Origin: Micromonospora eburnea
GTDB lineage: Bacteria > Actinomycetota > Actinomycetes > Mycobacteriales > Micromonosporaceae
Length of the DNA stretch: 64,000 bases
NCBI RefSeq assembly: GCF_900090225.1
Contig: NZ_FMHY01000002.1
Location: forward strand, 6,696,001 to 6,760,000
Direction of reading: 5' to 3'
Both the position numbers and the translations under genes were made by a program. The notes beneath the pieces were generated by a model. It worked only from the letters and a program-made list of their open reading frames with translations, was not told the DNA's origin and searched no databases. Shown here piece after piece: positions 1 through 7,591 of this stretch. Numbering within the stretch: the first letter of the stretch is position 1; every line of letters starts with the position of its first letter.

Positions 1-301
1 TCTCCGGCTGCGGCATCCAGTCCCGGCCGCAGTTCGGCCCGTACCGCTCCTCGGTGCTCTGGTCACCGCGGGCCACGGCGGCGTCGCAGTCGGCGACGGT
101 CTTCTTCCACTGCTCCACCGACTCGCGGTACTGGGTGTCGGCCTTGACCTGGGCCTCCGCCACGATTTCCTTGGAGAGCTTGTGGCTGGAGAAGCTGAAC
201 GCGGTGGCCACGCCGGCCAGCCCGAGCACCAGCAGGACCAGCAGCAGCCGGGTGAGCCGGCGCTTGGCCAGCCGGCGCAGTTCCGTGACGAAGAGGCTCA
301 T
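1..301 (-). CDS. ABC transporter permease, N-terminal part (cut by window edge)
   Basis: The first 100 codons of a gene that runs off the left edge. The product begins MSLFVTELRRLAKRRLTRLL, a basic cytoplasmic start followed by one hydrophobic segment at about residues 17-35, then a polar extracytoplasmic stretch with spaced cysteines. This fits an ABC-2 type permease subunit, in which a large loop follows the first membrane helix. The ATG overlaps the stop codon of the upstream ATPase gene (ATGA), so the two are translationally coupled and should form one exporter. The substrate cannot be told from this fragment. Confidence 0.75.
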   Translation of the reverse strand, partial: MSLFVTELRRLAKRRLTRLLLVLLVLGLAGVATAFSFSSHKLSKEIVAEAQVKADTQYRESVEQWKKTVADCDAAVARGDQSTEERYGPNCGRDWMPQPE

Positions 302-1278
302 GCCGTCTCACCGACCTTCGTGGACTCGTCGACCTGGCGGTGCTGGCCGGGGACCGGCGCGGTGGCGGTCAGTTCGAGGAAGACGCTCTCCAGGTCGACC
401 GCGACCGGCGTCAGCTCGCTGACGTACAGGCCCTGCTCGGCGAGGAGGCGGCTGACCGCGGCGGGCTTGTCGACGCCGGCGAGCATCAGGTGGTCCGGTT
501 CGGTGGTGGTGACCTGGATCCCCGCCCGGGTGAGCGTGTCGGCGGCCTGCGGCAGGTCGGTGACCGCCTCGAGCCGGACCCGTACGGTGCCGTGCGAGTG
601 GGCGGCGAGCACCTGCTCGACCGGTCCGAACGCGACCCGCCGGCCCAGCGAGATGATGGTGACCGAGTCGCAGATGAGCTGGATCTCGCCGAGGATGTGG
701 CTGGAGAGCACCACGGTCATGCCCGAGGCGGCGAGGTCCCGCATCAGGCTGCGCATCTCCCGGATGCCGCCCGGGTCGAGGCCGTTGGCGGGCTCGTCCA
801 GGATCAGCAGCTTCGGGTTCTTGAGCAGCGCGGAGGCGACCGCGAGGCGCTGCTTCATGCCGAGCGAGTAGGTCTTCACCCGCTCGCCGGCCCGGTCGCG
901 GAGCCCGACCAGCTCCAGCACCTCGTCGACCCGCTGCCGGGGCAGCTCTCCGGCCTGGGCGAGCAGGCCGAGGGTGTCGCGCGCGGAGAAGTGCGGGAAG
1001 AACTGTGGGCTCTCCACGATGGCCCCGACCTGTCCGGCGACGACCGGCAACGCCTGCGGCAGCTCATGGCCGAGGATGGCCATCCGGCCGCCGTTGGCCT
1101 GGATGAGGCCGAGCAGGGTACGCAGTGTGGTGGTCTTGCCCGAGCCGTTCGGGCCGAGGAAGCCGTGCACCTGCCCGGCCTCGACCCGCATGTCGAAGCC
1201 GTCGAGCGCGTGACGTGTCCCGCGCTTCCGGCTCCGGTACGTCTTGCGGAGACCTTCGATCTCCAGGACAGCCGTCAA
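298..1278 (-). CDS. ABC transporter ATP-binding protein
   Basis: ATPase subunit of an ABC-2 type exporter, 326 residues. Walker A GPNGSGKTT lies at about residues 42-50, the signature SLGMKQ at 137-142 and Walker B LLILDEP at 156-162. The C-terminal 100 residues form the extension usual in drug, lantibiotic and natA-like exporter ATPases. The start chosen is TTG at 1278 because GGGGGAGG lies six bases upstream; a longer in-frame reading to 1353 has no ribosome site and crosses the likely promoter. It overlaps the permease gene by four bases. Two small palindromes just upstream suggest control by a dedicated repressor. Substrate unknown. Confidence 0.9.
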   Translation of the reverse strand: MTAVLEIEGLRKTYRSRKRGTRHALDGFDMRVEAGQVHGFLGPNGSGKTTTLRTLLGLIQANGGRMAILGHELPQALPVVAGQVGAIVESPQFFPHFSARDTLGLLAQAGELPRQRVDEVLELVGLRDRAGERVKTYSLGMKQRLAVASALLKNPKLLILDEPANGLDPGGIREMRSLMRDLAASGMTVVLSSHILGEIQLICDSVTIISLGRRVAFGPVEQVLAAHSHGTVRVRLEAVTDLPQAADTLTRAGIQVTTTEPDHLMLAGVDKPAAVSRLLAEQGLYVSELTPVAVDLESVFLELTATAPVPGQHRQVDESTKVGETA

Positions 1279-1314
1279 GCTGACCTCCCCCGATGAGTAG
1301 TGACAACGGACACC

Positions 1315-1349
1315 ATACGCGGTATGCAGCGGCCACCAATACCCGGTAT
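1315..1349 (-). promoter_or_regulatory. Twin ATAC-N3-GTAT operators over the ABC operon promoter
   Basis: Two 11-base palindromes of form ATAC-N3-GTAT lie at 1315-1325 and 1339-1349, with centres 24 bases apart. On the minus strand they overlap a possible promoter, TTGGTG then a 16-base spacer then TATGGT. The spacing of just over two helical turns suggests cooperative binding by a dimeric repressor of GntR (YtrA-like) or PadR type. No such regulator gene is visible in the window, and it may lie beyond the left edge. Confidence 0.5.
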
Positions 1350-1363
1350 GCACGTGTCGCGTT

Positions 1364-1418
1364 GTTAAGCGGGGGCCCTTCCTCTACCGGAGGCGTTAAG
1401 AAGGGGCCCCTCCTTACC
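1364..1418. repeat. Dispersed GGGGCCCC repeat, copy 1
   Basis: Two halves of form GTTAAG-n-GGGGCCC-TCC are separated by the 12-base spacer TCTACCGGAGGC. The same spacer and halves recur at 38887-38942, and a related hairpin lies at 43635-43694. Each half is itself nearly palindromic, so the RNA can fold on either strand. It follows the deoR stop codon directly and may end that transcript. Confidence 0.6.
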
Positions 1419-1420
1419 GC

Positions 1421-2206
1421 TCAGGCGCAGACGACGTGTACGCCGGCGTCGCGGAACGCCTGCACCAGGGCGGGGGGAGCGCCGGAATCGGTCACCAGCG
1501 TCTCCACCCGGTCCACGGGGCAGATCCGGGCGAAGGCGTGACCGCCCAGCTTGGACGAGTCGGCGATCACCACCACCCGCTTGGCCCGGGCCACCATGAG
1601 ACTGTTCATCGCGGCCTCGCCCTCATGGTGGGCGGCGGCGCCGAGCTGCGGGTCGATCGCGTCCACGCCGAGCAGCGCGACATCCAGGGTCACCTCGCGC
1701 AGCAGCGCCCCGCCCAGCGGGCCGACCAGTTCGAACGACTTGGGCCGGACCACGCCCCCGGCCACCACCACCTTCATCCGCGAGCGGACCAGCAGCTCGT
1801 TGGCGATGTTCAGGGCGTTGGTGACCACGGTGAGCTGGGCACCCTCGGCGCTGGTGTTGAGGTCCGGCCGGACGGCGAGGGCCCGGGCCACCTCGGTGCT
1901 GGTGGTGCCGCCGTTCAGGCCGACCACGGTGCCCGGGGAGACCAGCGCCGCGGCGGCGGTGCCGATCCGCTGCTTCTCGGCCGAGTGCTTGGCCGTCTTG
2001 TAGCGCAGCGGCAGGTCGTACGAGACACCGTTGGCGACCGCCCCGCCCCGGGTACGGGTGATCATCTGCTGCTGGGCGAGCTGGTCGAAGTCACGCCGGA
2101 TGGTGGCCTGGGAGACGTCCAGGCGCTCGGCCGCCTCCTCGACACTGACCCGGCCACTGTCGGTCAGCATTTCGAGCAGCGCGTTCCAGCGGGCGTACCG
2201 GTCCAC
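1421..2206 (-). CDS. DeoR-family transcriptional regulator
   Basis: Sugar-metabolism repressor of about 261 residues. A winged helix-turn-helix spans about residues 6-58 with the family signature VSQATIRRDFDQL, followed by the DeoR C-terminal sensor domain, which has the phosphosugar-binding fold of ribose-5-phosphate isomerase (for example GLNGGTTSTEVA). GTG at 2206 is preferred because GTGGAGG lies eight bases upstream; GTG at 2221 is an alternative. The gene is divergent from the SIS-ROK-nagA operon, with two palindromes between them, so it most likely represses that operon and itself, with an amino-sugar phosphate as probable inducer (inference). Confidence 0.88.
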   Translation of the reverse strand: MDRYARWNALLEMLTDSGRVSVEEAAERLDVSQATIRRDFDQLAQQQMITRTRGGAVANGVSYDLPLRYKTAKHSAEKQRIGTAAAALVSPGTVVGLNGGTTSTEVARALAVRPDLNTSAEGAQLTVVTNALNIANELLVRSRMKVVVAGGVVRPKSFELVGPLGGALLREVTLDVALLGVDAIDPQLGAAAHHEGEAAMNSLMVARAKRVVVIADSSKLGGHAFARICPVDRVETLVTDSGAPPALVQAFRDAGVHVVCA

Positions 2207-2246
2207 GGCGGGGGCCTCCACTGACTCTGCACGAACCGTGATTGGT

Positions 2247-2352
2247 TGCGTGCACAGTAGTGCGCGAAACTGCCGAGGCGCAAAACCCTGACCTGCGCAA
2301 TCCCAGAGTCGGTTGCCACAACCACCCGACTTCGCGCAGAATGACGCGCGAA
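2247..2352. promoter_or_regulatory. Paired operators TTCGCGC-N8-GCGCGAA between deoR and the amino-sugar operon
   Basis: A perfect inverted repeat TTCGCGC-N8-GCGCGAA lies at 2331-2352. A second with the same arms and spacer but two left-arm mismatches (TGCGTGC-N8-GCGCGAA) lies at 2247-2268. The centres are 84 bases apart, about eight helical turns, which would suit looping between two regulator dimers. They are the most conspicuous palindromes in the 199-base divergent gap. Confidence 0.5.
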
Positions 2353-2405
2353 AGGCGGCCATAACGAGCCGTATTGCGCAAGGTCTCCCCTGGCGAGGAG
2401 TTGTC

Positions 2406-3335
2406 ATGGCGTACGTGCACGCGGAGATCGCGAGCCAGCCCGACCGCTGGCGGGAGGCGGCGCGACTCGCCCCGACCGTCGCCGACCACCTGCCCCGGCC
2501 CGGCGAGCGGGTGACCGTCGTCGGCTGCGGCACGTCGTGGTTCATGGGCATGGCGTACGCCGGGCTGCGCGAGCGCGCCGGCCAGGGCGAGACCGACGCC
2601 TTCCAGGCCAGCGAGTTCCCCGCCGGCCGGCGCTACGACCGGCTCATCGCGATCACCCGCTCCGGCACCACCACCGAGGTGCTGGACCTGCTCGCCGCGC
2701 TGCGTGGCCACGTCCCGACCACGGTCCTGGTCGGCGACCCGGCCTCCCCCGCGGTCGAGCTGGCCGACGCAGCCGTGCCCCTGCCCTTCGCCGACGAACG
2801 CTCGGTCGTGCAGACCCGCTTCGCCACCACCGCGCTCGCCCTGCTCCGCGCCCACCTCGGCGACGACCTGGGCCGGCTGGCCGCCGACGCCGAGGTCGCC
2901 GTGCGGGCCCCGCTGCCGATCGACTCGGCCACCATCGAACAGGTCACCTTCCTCGGGCGCGGCTGGACGGTCGGACTCGCCCAGGAAGCCGCGCTGAAGT
3001 GCCGCGAGGCGGCCACCTTCTGGGCCGAGGCGTACCCGGCGATGGACTACCGGCACGGCCCGATCTCGGTCGCCGCCCCCGGGCGGCTGGTGTGGGCGTT
3101 CGGCGGGATCCCCGACGGGCTGCCCGAGGACGTGGCCGCCACCGGCGCCGCCTTCGTGCACAGCCGTACCCACGGCTGCCGCACGGTGCTGACCAGTTGG
3201 GCGGCCGGCCGTACCCCGGTCGACCCGATGGCCGACCTGATCCTGGCCCAGCGCTTCGCGGTCTCCCTCGCCACCAGCCGTGGCCTCGACCCGGACGCGC
3301 CCCGGCACCTGACCCGCTCCGTGGTGCTCGCGTGA
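2406..3335 (+). CDS. SIS-domain sugar-phosphate isomerase/deaminase
   Basis: Protein of 309 residues with two SIS sugar-phosphate binding domains. It has GCGTSWF near residues 40-46, TRSGTTTEV near 83-91, and a second-domain motif FLGRGWTVGLAQEAALKCRE typical of the GlmS isomerase half and of AgaS-type deaminases. With the ROK kinase and NagA downstream it probably converts glucosamine-6-phosphate (or galactosamine-6-phosphate) to a ketose phosphate and ammonia, though an amination role cannot be excluded. The ATG at 2406 follows GAGGAG by six bases. The stop sits in a GTGA that also starts a short linker reading frame leading to the ROK gene. Confidence 0.85.
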   Translation: MAYVHAEIASQPDRWREAARLAPTVADHLPRPGERVTVVGCGTSWFMGMAYAGLRERAGQGETDAFQASEFPAGRRYDRLIAITRSGTTTEVLDLLAALRGHVPTTVLVGDPASPAVELADAAVPLPFADERSVVQTRFATTALALLRAHLGDDLGRLAADAEVAVRAPLPIDSATIEQVTFLGRGWTVGLAQEAALKCREAATFWAEAYPAMDYRHGPISVAAPGRLVWAFGGIPDGLPEDVAATGAAFVHSRTHGCRTVLTSWAAGRTPVDPMADLILAQRFAVSLATSRGLDPDAPRHLTRSVVLA

Positions 3336-3415
3336 GCGAGCGCAGCGAGCGGATCAGCCGGCTCAGCGCTGAGGTGCCTCACGGCGCCGGCGAGCGAAGC
3401 GAGACGGCGGCGTGA
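3332..3415 (+). other. Intra-operon linker encoding a 27-codon reading frame
   Basis: The gap between the SIS and ROK genes can be read as one small frame. Its GTG overlaps the SIS stop (GTGA at 3332-3335) and its TGA overlaps the ROK start (GTGA at 3412-3415). It is rich in GAGCG/AGCGAG motifs. It may be a spacer that keeps ribosomes moving through the junction rather than a functional peptide. A similar but unrelated arrangement occurs at 41493-41614. Confidence 0.45.
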
Positions 3416-4344
3416 GCTCAGGCGACGAGGTCGTCGTCGCGCTGGACGTGGGCGGCACCGGGATGAAGTGCGCCCTGGTCCGCCCGGACGGCACGACGGT
3501 GCACGCCGAGCGGCACGCCACCGAGGCGGCCCGCGGCCCGGAGGCGGTGGTCGGCACGATCCTCGACGTCGCCGAAGGGCTGGCCGGCAAGGCACACGCC
3601 GCCGGGCTGAAGGCCGTGGCCTGCGGGATCGCCGTGCCCGGGGTGGTCGACGAGACTCGCGGGGTCGCCGTCTGGTCGGCGAACGTGGGCTTCCGGGACG
3701 TACCACTGCGGGAGCTGGCGCGGAAGCGGCTGGGCCTACCCACGGCGCTCGGCCACGACGTGCGGGTGGGCGGCCTGGCGGAGGCCCGGCTCGGCGCCGG
3801 CCGCGAGGCCAGCCAGGTGCTCTTCGTCGCGATCGGCACCGGCATCGCCGCCGCGCACGTGGTCGACGGGTCGGCCGCCGCCGGCGCGCACGGCGCCGCC
3901 GGCGAGATCGGCCACATCCTGGTACGCCCCGACGGGCCGCGCTGCGGCTGCGGTCGCCCCGGTTGCCTGGAGGCGCTGGCCTCGGCCGCCGCGATCGGCC
4001 GCCGGTACGCCGAACTGGCCGGCGTTCCGGTCACCGCCGCCGAGGTGGCTGACCGGGCGGCGGCCGGCGAGCCGCTGGCCAGCCAGGTCTGGCGGGAGGC
4101 CGTCGAGGCGCTCGCCGACGGGCTGGCGACCGGTCAGGCGCTCTACGACGTGGCGACGATCGTGATCGGCGGCGGGCTGGCTCAGGCCGGCCCCCGACTG
4201 CTCGACCCGCTGCGCGCGGCACTCCGGGAACGGCTGACCTTCCACCGGGAGCCGCACCTGGTGGCGGCGGCCCTCGGCGACGAGGCCGGCTGCCTCGGCG
4301 CCGCCCTGCTCGCCCTCGACGCCCTGGACAAGGAGAGCCGATGA
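3412..4344 (+). CDS. ROK-family sugar kinase
   Basis: Sugar kinase of 310 residues. It has the N-terminal phosphate-binding loop ALDVGGTGMKCAL, a central GIGTGIAAA loop, the ROK motif GEIGHI, and the zinc-binding motif CGCGRPGCLEA that defines the ROK family. From context its substrate is most likely N-acetylglucosamine or N-acetylgalactosamine, giving the 6-phosphate for NagA (inference). No DNA-binding N-terminus is present, so it is an enzyme rather than a NagC-type repressor. The GTG start at 3412 overlaps the linker stop, and its own stop overlaps the nagA start (ATGA), so translation is coupled. Confidence 0.9.
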   Translation: MSSGDEVVVALDVGGTGMKCALVRPDGTTVHAERHATEAARGPEAVVGTILDVAEGLAGKAHAAGLKAVACGIAVPGVVDETRGVAVWSANVGFRDVPLRELARKRLGLPTALGHDVRVGGLAEARLGAGREASQVLFVAIGTGIAAAHVVDGSAAAGAHGAAGEIGHILVRPDGPRCGCGRPGCLEALASAAAIGRRYAELAGVPVTAAEVADRAAAGEPLASQVWREAVEALADGLATGQALYDVATIVIGGGLAQAGPRLLDPLRAALRERLTFHREPHLVAAALGDEAGCLGAALLALDALDKESR

Positions 4345-5450
4345 CCCTGCGAGTGTCCGGCAAGGTGGTGACCCCGACCGGCGTGATCCGGCAGGGCTGC
4401 GTGGAGGTCGTCGGCGACCGGATCCGGGCCGTCGCCGAGTACCCGTCGGTACGGGACGGGCACTGGATCGTGCCGGGCTTCGTGGACATGCACACCCATG
4501 GCGGCGGCGGGCACACCTTCACCACCGGGGACGCCGGGTCGGCCCGCGAGGCGGCCGGGTTCCACCTGCGGCACGGCACCACCACCCTGCTGGCCAGCCT
4601 GGTCAGCTCGCCGTTGGCGCTGATGCGGGAGGCGACGGCCGCGTACCGGCCGCTGGTCGAGGCCGGGGTGCTGGCCGGGGTCCACTTCGAGGGACCGTAC
4701 CTGTCGGCGGACCGGTGCGGCGCGCAGAATCCGGAGTTCCTCCGCGACCCGTCCACCGACGAGTTGGCGGAGCTGATCGAGCTGGGCGGCGGCACGGTCC
4801 GGATGGTCACCCTGGCCCCGGAACGGGACGGCGCGCTGGAGGCGATCAAGCTGCTGGTCTCGCATGGCGTGGTGGCCGCGGTCGGGCACACCGACGCCAC
4901 CTGGGCGCAGACCCGGGCCGCCGTGGACGCCGGGGCCACCGTGGGGACGCACCTTTTCAATGGGATGCGACCGGTGCACCACCGGGAGCCCGGGCCGGTG
5001 GTGGCCCTGCTCGACGCGCCGAACGTGGTCTGCGAGCTGGTCGCCGACGGGGTGCACCTGCACGACGGCATGCTCACCTTCGCCGCCTCGTCGGCCGGCC
5101 CGGAGCGGACCGCGCTGATCACCGACGCGATGGCCGCCGCCGGCATGCCCGACGGCGAGTACGAGCTGGGCGGCCAGGCCGTGACCGTGGCCGACGGGGT
5201 GGCCCGGTTGAGCCGGGACGGCGCGATCGCCGGCAGCACGCTGACCATGGACGCCGCCCTGCGGCACGCCGTCGCGGCGGGGGTCACACTGCCCGACGCC
5301 TGCCGGATGGTCGCCACCACCCCGGCTCGGGCCATCGGGCTCGGTGACCAGGTCGGGGCGTTGCAGGCCGGGCTCCGGGCCGACCTGGTCGTGCTCGACG
5401 ACGAGCTCAACGTGGTCCGGGTGATGCGGGCCGGCACCTGGCTGGAGTGA
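4341..5450 (+). CDS. nagA: N-acetylglucosamine-6-phosphate deacetylase
   Basis: Amidohydrolase of 369 residues that removes acetate from N-acetylglucosamine-6-phosphate. The HTH metal motif is at residues 51-53 within VDMHTHGGGG, the metal ligand Glu at about 117 in HFEGPYLS, further histidines are in VGHTDAT and HLFNGMRPVHHREPG, and the catalytic Asp is in LITDAMAAAG. Length and motif order match NagA. It is the last gene of the amino-sugar operon; its product is the substrate for the SIS protein encoded first. It ends 40 bases from the convergent DUF4032 gene. Confidence 0.95.
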   Translation: MTLRVSGKVVTPTGVIRQGCVEVVGDRIRAVAEYPSVRDGHWIVPGFVDMHTHGGGGHTFTTGDAGSAREAAGFHLRHGTTTLLASLVSSPLALMREATAAYRPLVEAGVLAGVHFEGPYLSADRCGAQNPEFLRDPSTDELAELIELGGGTVRMVTLAPERDGALEAIKLLVSHGVVAAVGHTDATWAQTRAAVDAGATVGTHLFNGMRPVHHREPGPVVALLDAPNVVCELVADGVHLHDGMLTFAASSAGPERTALITDAMAAAGMPDGEYELGGQAVTVADGVARLSRDGAIAGSTLTMDAALRHAVAAGVTLPDACRMVATTPARAIGLGDQVGALQAGLRADLVVLDDELNVVRVMRAGTWLE

Positions 5451-5490
5451 CGCTGCGGGCGGCGGTCGGGGCGGGAGACAGCCCCGGCCG

Positions 5491-6702
5491 TCAGCCGGCG
5501 GTGGGCACCTCGACGCCCAGCACGGCCTGCTCGTCCGGGCGGTGCACCAGCACGTCCGACAGGTACGACTGCACGGCGTGGCGCATGCCGACGTCCCGGC
5601 CGGCCCGCTCGGAGAGCAGCCACTTGTGCTCGATGATCTGGGTGAACAGCTCCTGCGGCTCCAGCTTGCTGCGCAGGTGCGCGGGCACCGCCCGGACCAC
5701 CGGCTCGAACACCTCGGTGAGCCAACGGTGCGCCGCCTGCTGCTCGTCGGACAGGTCGCTCTCGGTCCGGTAGGCGTCCAGGTCGTTGAGGAGCTTGCGG
5801 GCCTGGTTCTCCTCGGCGTCCAGGCCGGTGAGCCGGAGCAGCCGGCGGGTGTGGTAGCCGACGTCGACCACCTTGGGCCGGACCAGGTAGCGCCCGTTGT
5901 CGGCGCTGGACATGGCCACCTCGGCGACGTCGAAGCCCAGTTCGTTGAGGCGGCGGATCCGCCCCTCGATGTCGTGCCGGGCCTCCCGCTCGACCTGCTG
6001 CTCGTAGGTGATCTCGTGCCAGAGCCGCTCGTACCGCTGCACGACCTCCTCGCAGACCACCTCCGGGTCGATCGACTCGTGCAGCAGCCCGGCGGCCTGG
6101 AGGTCCAGCGCCTCGCCGAAGATGTTCACCCGCGCGATCTCCAGGTCCTCACCGCGCTGCCCGTTGGAGAGCGCGCGGTGCAGCGCCCCGGTCTCGGCGT
6201 CCACCAGGTACGCGGCGAACGCGCCGGCGTCCCGCCGGAACAGGGTGTTGGACAGCGAGCAGTCGCCCCAGAAGAAGCCGGTCAGGTGCATCCGGACCAG
6301 CAGCACCGCCAGCGCGTCGAGCAGCCGGTTCATGGTCTCCGGCCGCAGCATCCGGGAGAAGAGCGCCCGGTACGGCAGCGAGAACTGGAGGTGCCGGGTG
6401 ATCAGCACCGGGTCCAGCGGGCGGCCGTCGTCGGCCTGCCGGTCGGCCACGATCGCGATCGCCTCGACCGACGGGAAGTCGATCCGCTCCAGGGCCCGGA
6501 GCAGGTCGTACTCCCGCTCGGCGACCCGCTCGCCGGTCTCCTTCACGGCGTAGACGTAGTCGCCGAGTCGGACGAAACGCACGATGTGCCGCGAGATGCC
6601 CTGCGGCAGCGCGACCAGGTGCTGGGCAGGCCACTCCTCTAGCGGGGTCGACCAGGGAAGGTCGAGCAGTGCCGGGTCGACGAGGGCCGAAGTGATCCGC
6701 AC
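5491..6702 (-). CDS. DUF4032 domain protein (kinase-like fold)
   Basis: About 403 residues. The N-terminal half resembles lipopolysaccharide-kinase-like folds (YAVKETGERVAEREYDLL; HLTGFFWGDCSLSNTLFRRD, a degenerate HxDxxxxN catalytic loop; YLVDAETGAL), followed by the DUF4032 domain typical of actinobacteria. The loop has GDCSLSN in place of a canonical catalytic Asp context, so kinase activity is uncertain. The GTG at 6702 begins the conserved part; a longer frame exists but has low-complexity sequence. No known substrate. It is divergent from the PAP2 gene with a 112-base gap. Confidence 0.8.
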   Translation of the reverse strand: MRITSALVDPALLDLPWSTPLEEWPAQHLVALPQGISRHIVRFVRLGDYVYAVKETGERVAEREYDLLRALERIDFPSVEAIAIVADRQADDGRPLDPVLITRHLQFSLPYRALFSRMLRPETMNRLLDALAVLLVRMHLTGFFWGDCSLSNTLFRRDAGAFAAYLVDAETGALHRALSNGQRGEDLEIARVNIFGEALDLQAAGLLHESIDPEVVCEEVVQRYERLWHEITYEQQVEREARHDIEGRIRRLNELGFDVAEVAMSSADNGRYLVRPKVVDVGYHTRRLLRLTGLDAEENQARKLLNDLDAYRTESDLSDEQQAAHRWLTEVFEPVVRAVPAHLRSKLEPQELFTQIIEHKWLLSERAGRDVGMRHAVQSYLSDVLVHRPDEQAVLGVEVPTAG

Positions 6703-6814
6703 GGGAACAAGTCTGACGGCTGACCCGGCGACGCGCTTCCCATCGTGGGCCGGCACACAACCGCCGAACGGCCGCGGCGGGTCGGCCGCCGCCGACGGCC
6801 GGTAGCGTGGTCGC

Positions 6815-7582
6815 GTGCGGGAGACCACTGGGGTACGCAAGAAGCTGCGGCTCCGACCCGTCCGGCCGTCCGGCTGGTGGTTCGACGGGCTGCTGCTCGC
6901 GGCCCTGGTGGGCCTGACCGTGGCGCTCGCCACCGATCACCTCTTCGGCCTCGACCGGGGGGTCGCCGACTGGGCCGAGGAGCACCGTCCGACCGTCGCC
7001 CGGTGGGCCGCGATGATCCTCAACTATCTGGGCCAGGGCACCCCGCTGACCCTGCTCGCGGCCGGGCTCGGGGTGGTGGTGGCGGTCCGGCTCCGCTCGG
7101 TCCGCCCGGTGCTGCCGCCGGTGGTCGCGTTCGTGCTCACCTACCTGACCATCGGGCCGTTGAAGGTGTGGACCGCCCGGCCCGCGCCCAGCGCCAGCGT
7201 CAGGGAGCCGTTCCTGCCGCCCGACCAGACGTTGCCGCTGTTCCAGCACGACCTGCCGGTGCGCTTCGCGCAGTCGTACCCGTCGGGCCACGTGGCCAAC
7301 GCGATCGTCTGGTACGGCATGCTCGCCCTGCTCCTGGCGCCGCTGCTGGGCACCCTCGGCCGGGCCGTCCCGCCCCGGCTGGTTGCCGTGGTCCGGGTGG
7401 TGCCGCCGCTGGTCGTCCTCTGCACCACCATCTACCTCGGCTGGCACTGGCTGACCGACTCGGTCGCCGGGCTGCTGCTCGGCCTGCTGCTGGACCGACT
7501 GCTGCACCGGGTGCCCTGGAACGACCTGCCGTTGCCCGGTGCGCTGCGGAAGTGGGACCGTCCGTTCATCTCGGCCCCGTAG
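6815..7582 (+). CDS. PAP2-family membrane phosphatase
   Basis: Integral membrane protein of 255 residues with about six helices. It carries the three phosphatase motifs: KVWTARP at about 117-123, SYPSGH at 155-159 and a final motif with His 211 and Asp 215 (YLGWHWLTDS). Members dephosphorylate lipid phosphates such as undecaprenyl pyrophosphate or phosphatidic acid on the outer face of the membrane; which applies here is unknown. The GTG start follows TAGCGT by six bases with no ribosome site, a leaderless promoter arrangement. It is only ten bases from the permease gene downstream. Confidence 0.88.
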   Translation: MRETTGVRKKLRLRPVRPSGWWFDGLLLAALVGLTVALATDHLFGLDRGVADWAEEHRPTVARWAAMILNYLGQGTPLTLLAAGLGVVVAVRLRSVRPVLPPVVAFVLTYLTIGPLKVWTARPAPSASVREPFLPPDQTLPLFQHDLPVRFAQSYPSGHVANAIVWYGMLALLLAPLLGTLGRAVPPRLVAVVRVVPPLVVLCTTIYLGWHWLTDSVAGLLLGLLLDRLLHRVPWNDLPLPGALRKWDRPFISAP

Positions 7583-7591
7583 CCTGCGCCC

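Noticed and set aside
2207..2405. DasR-type operator for the amino-sugar operon
   Set aside because: No palindrome of the known ACTGGTCTAGACCACT type was found by eye; the palindromes present fit a different protein.
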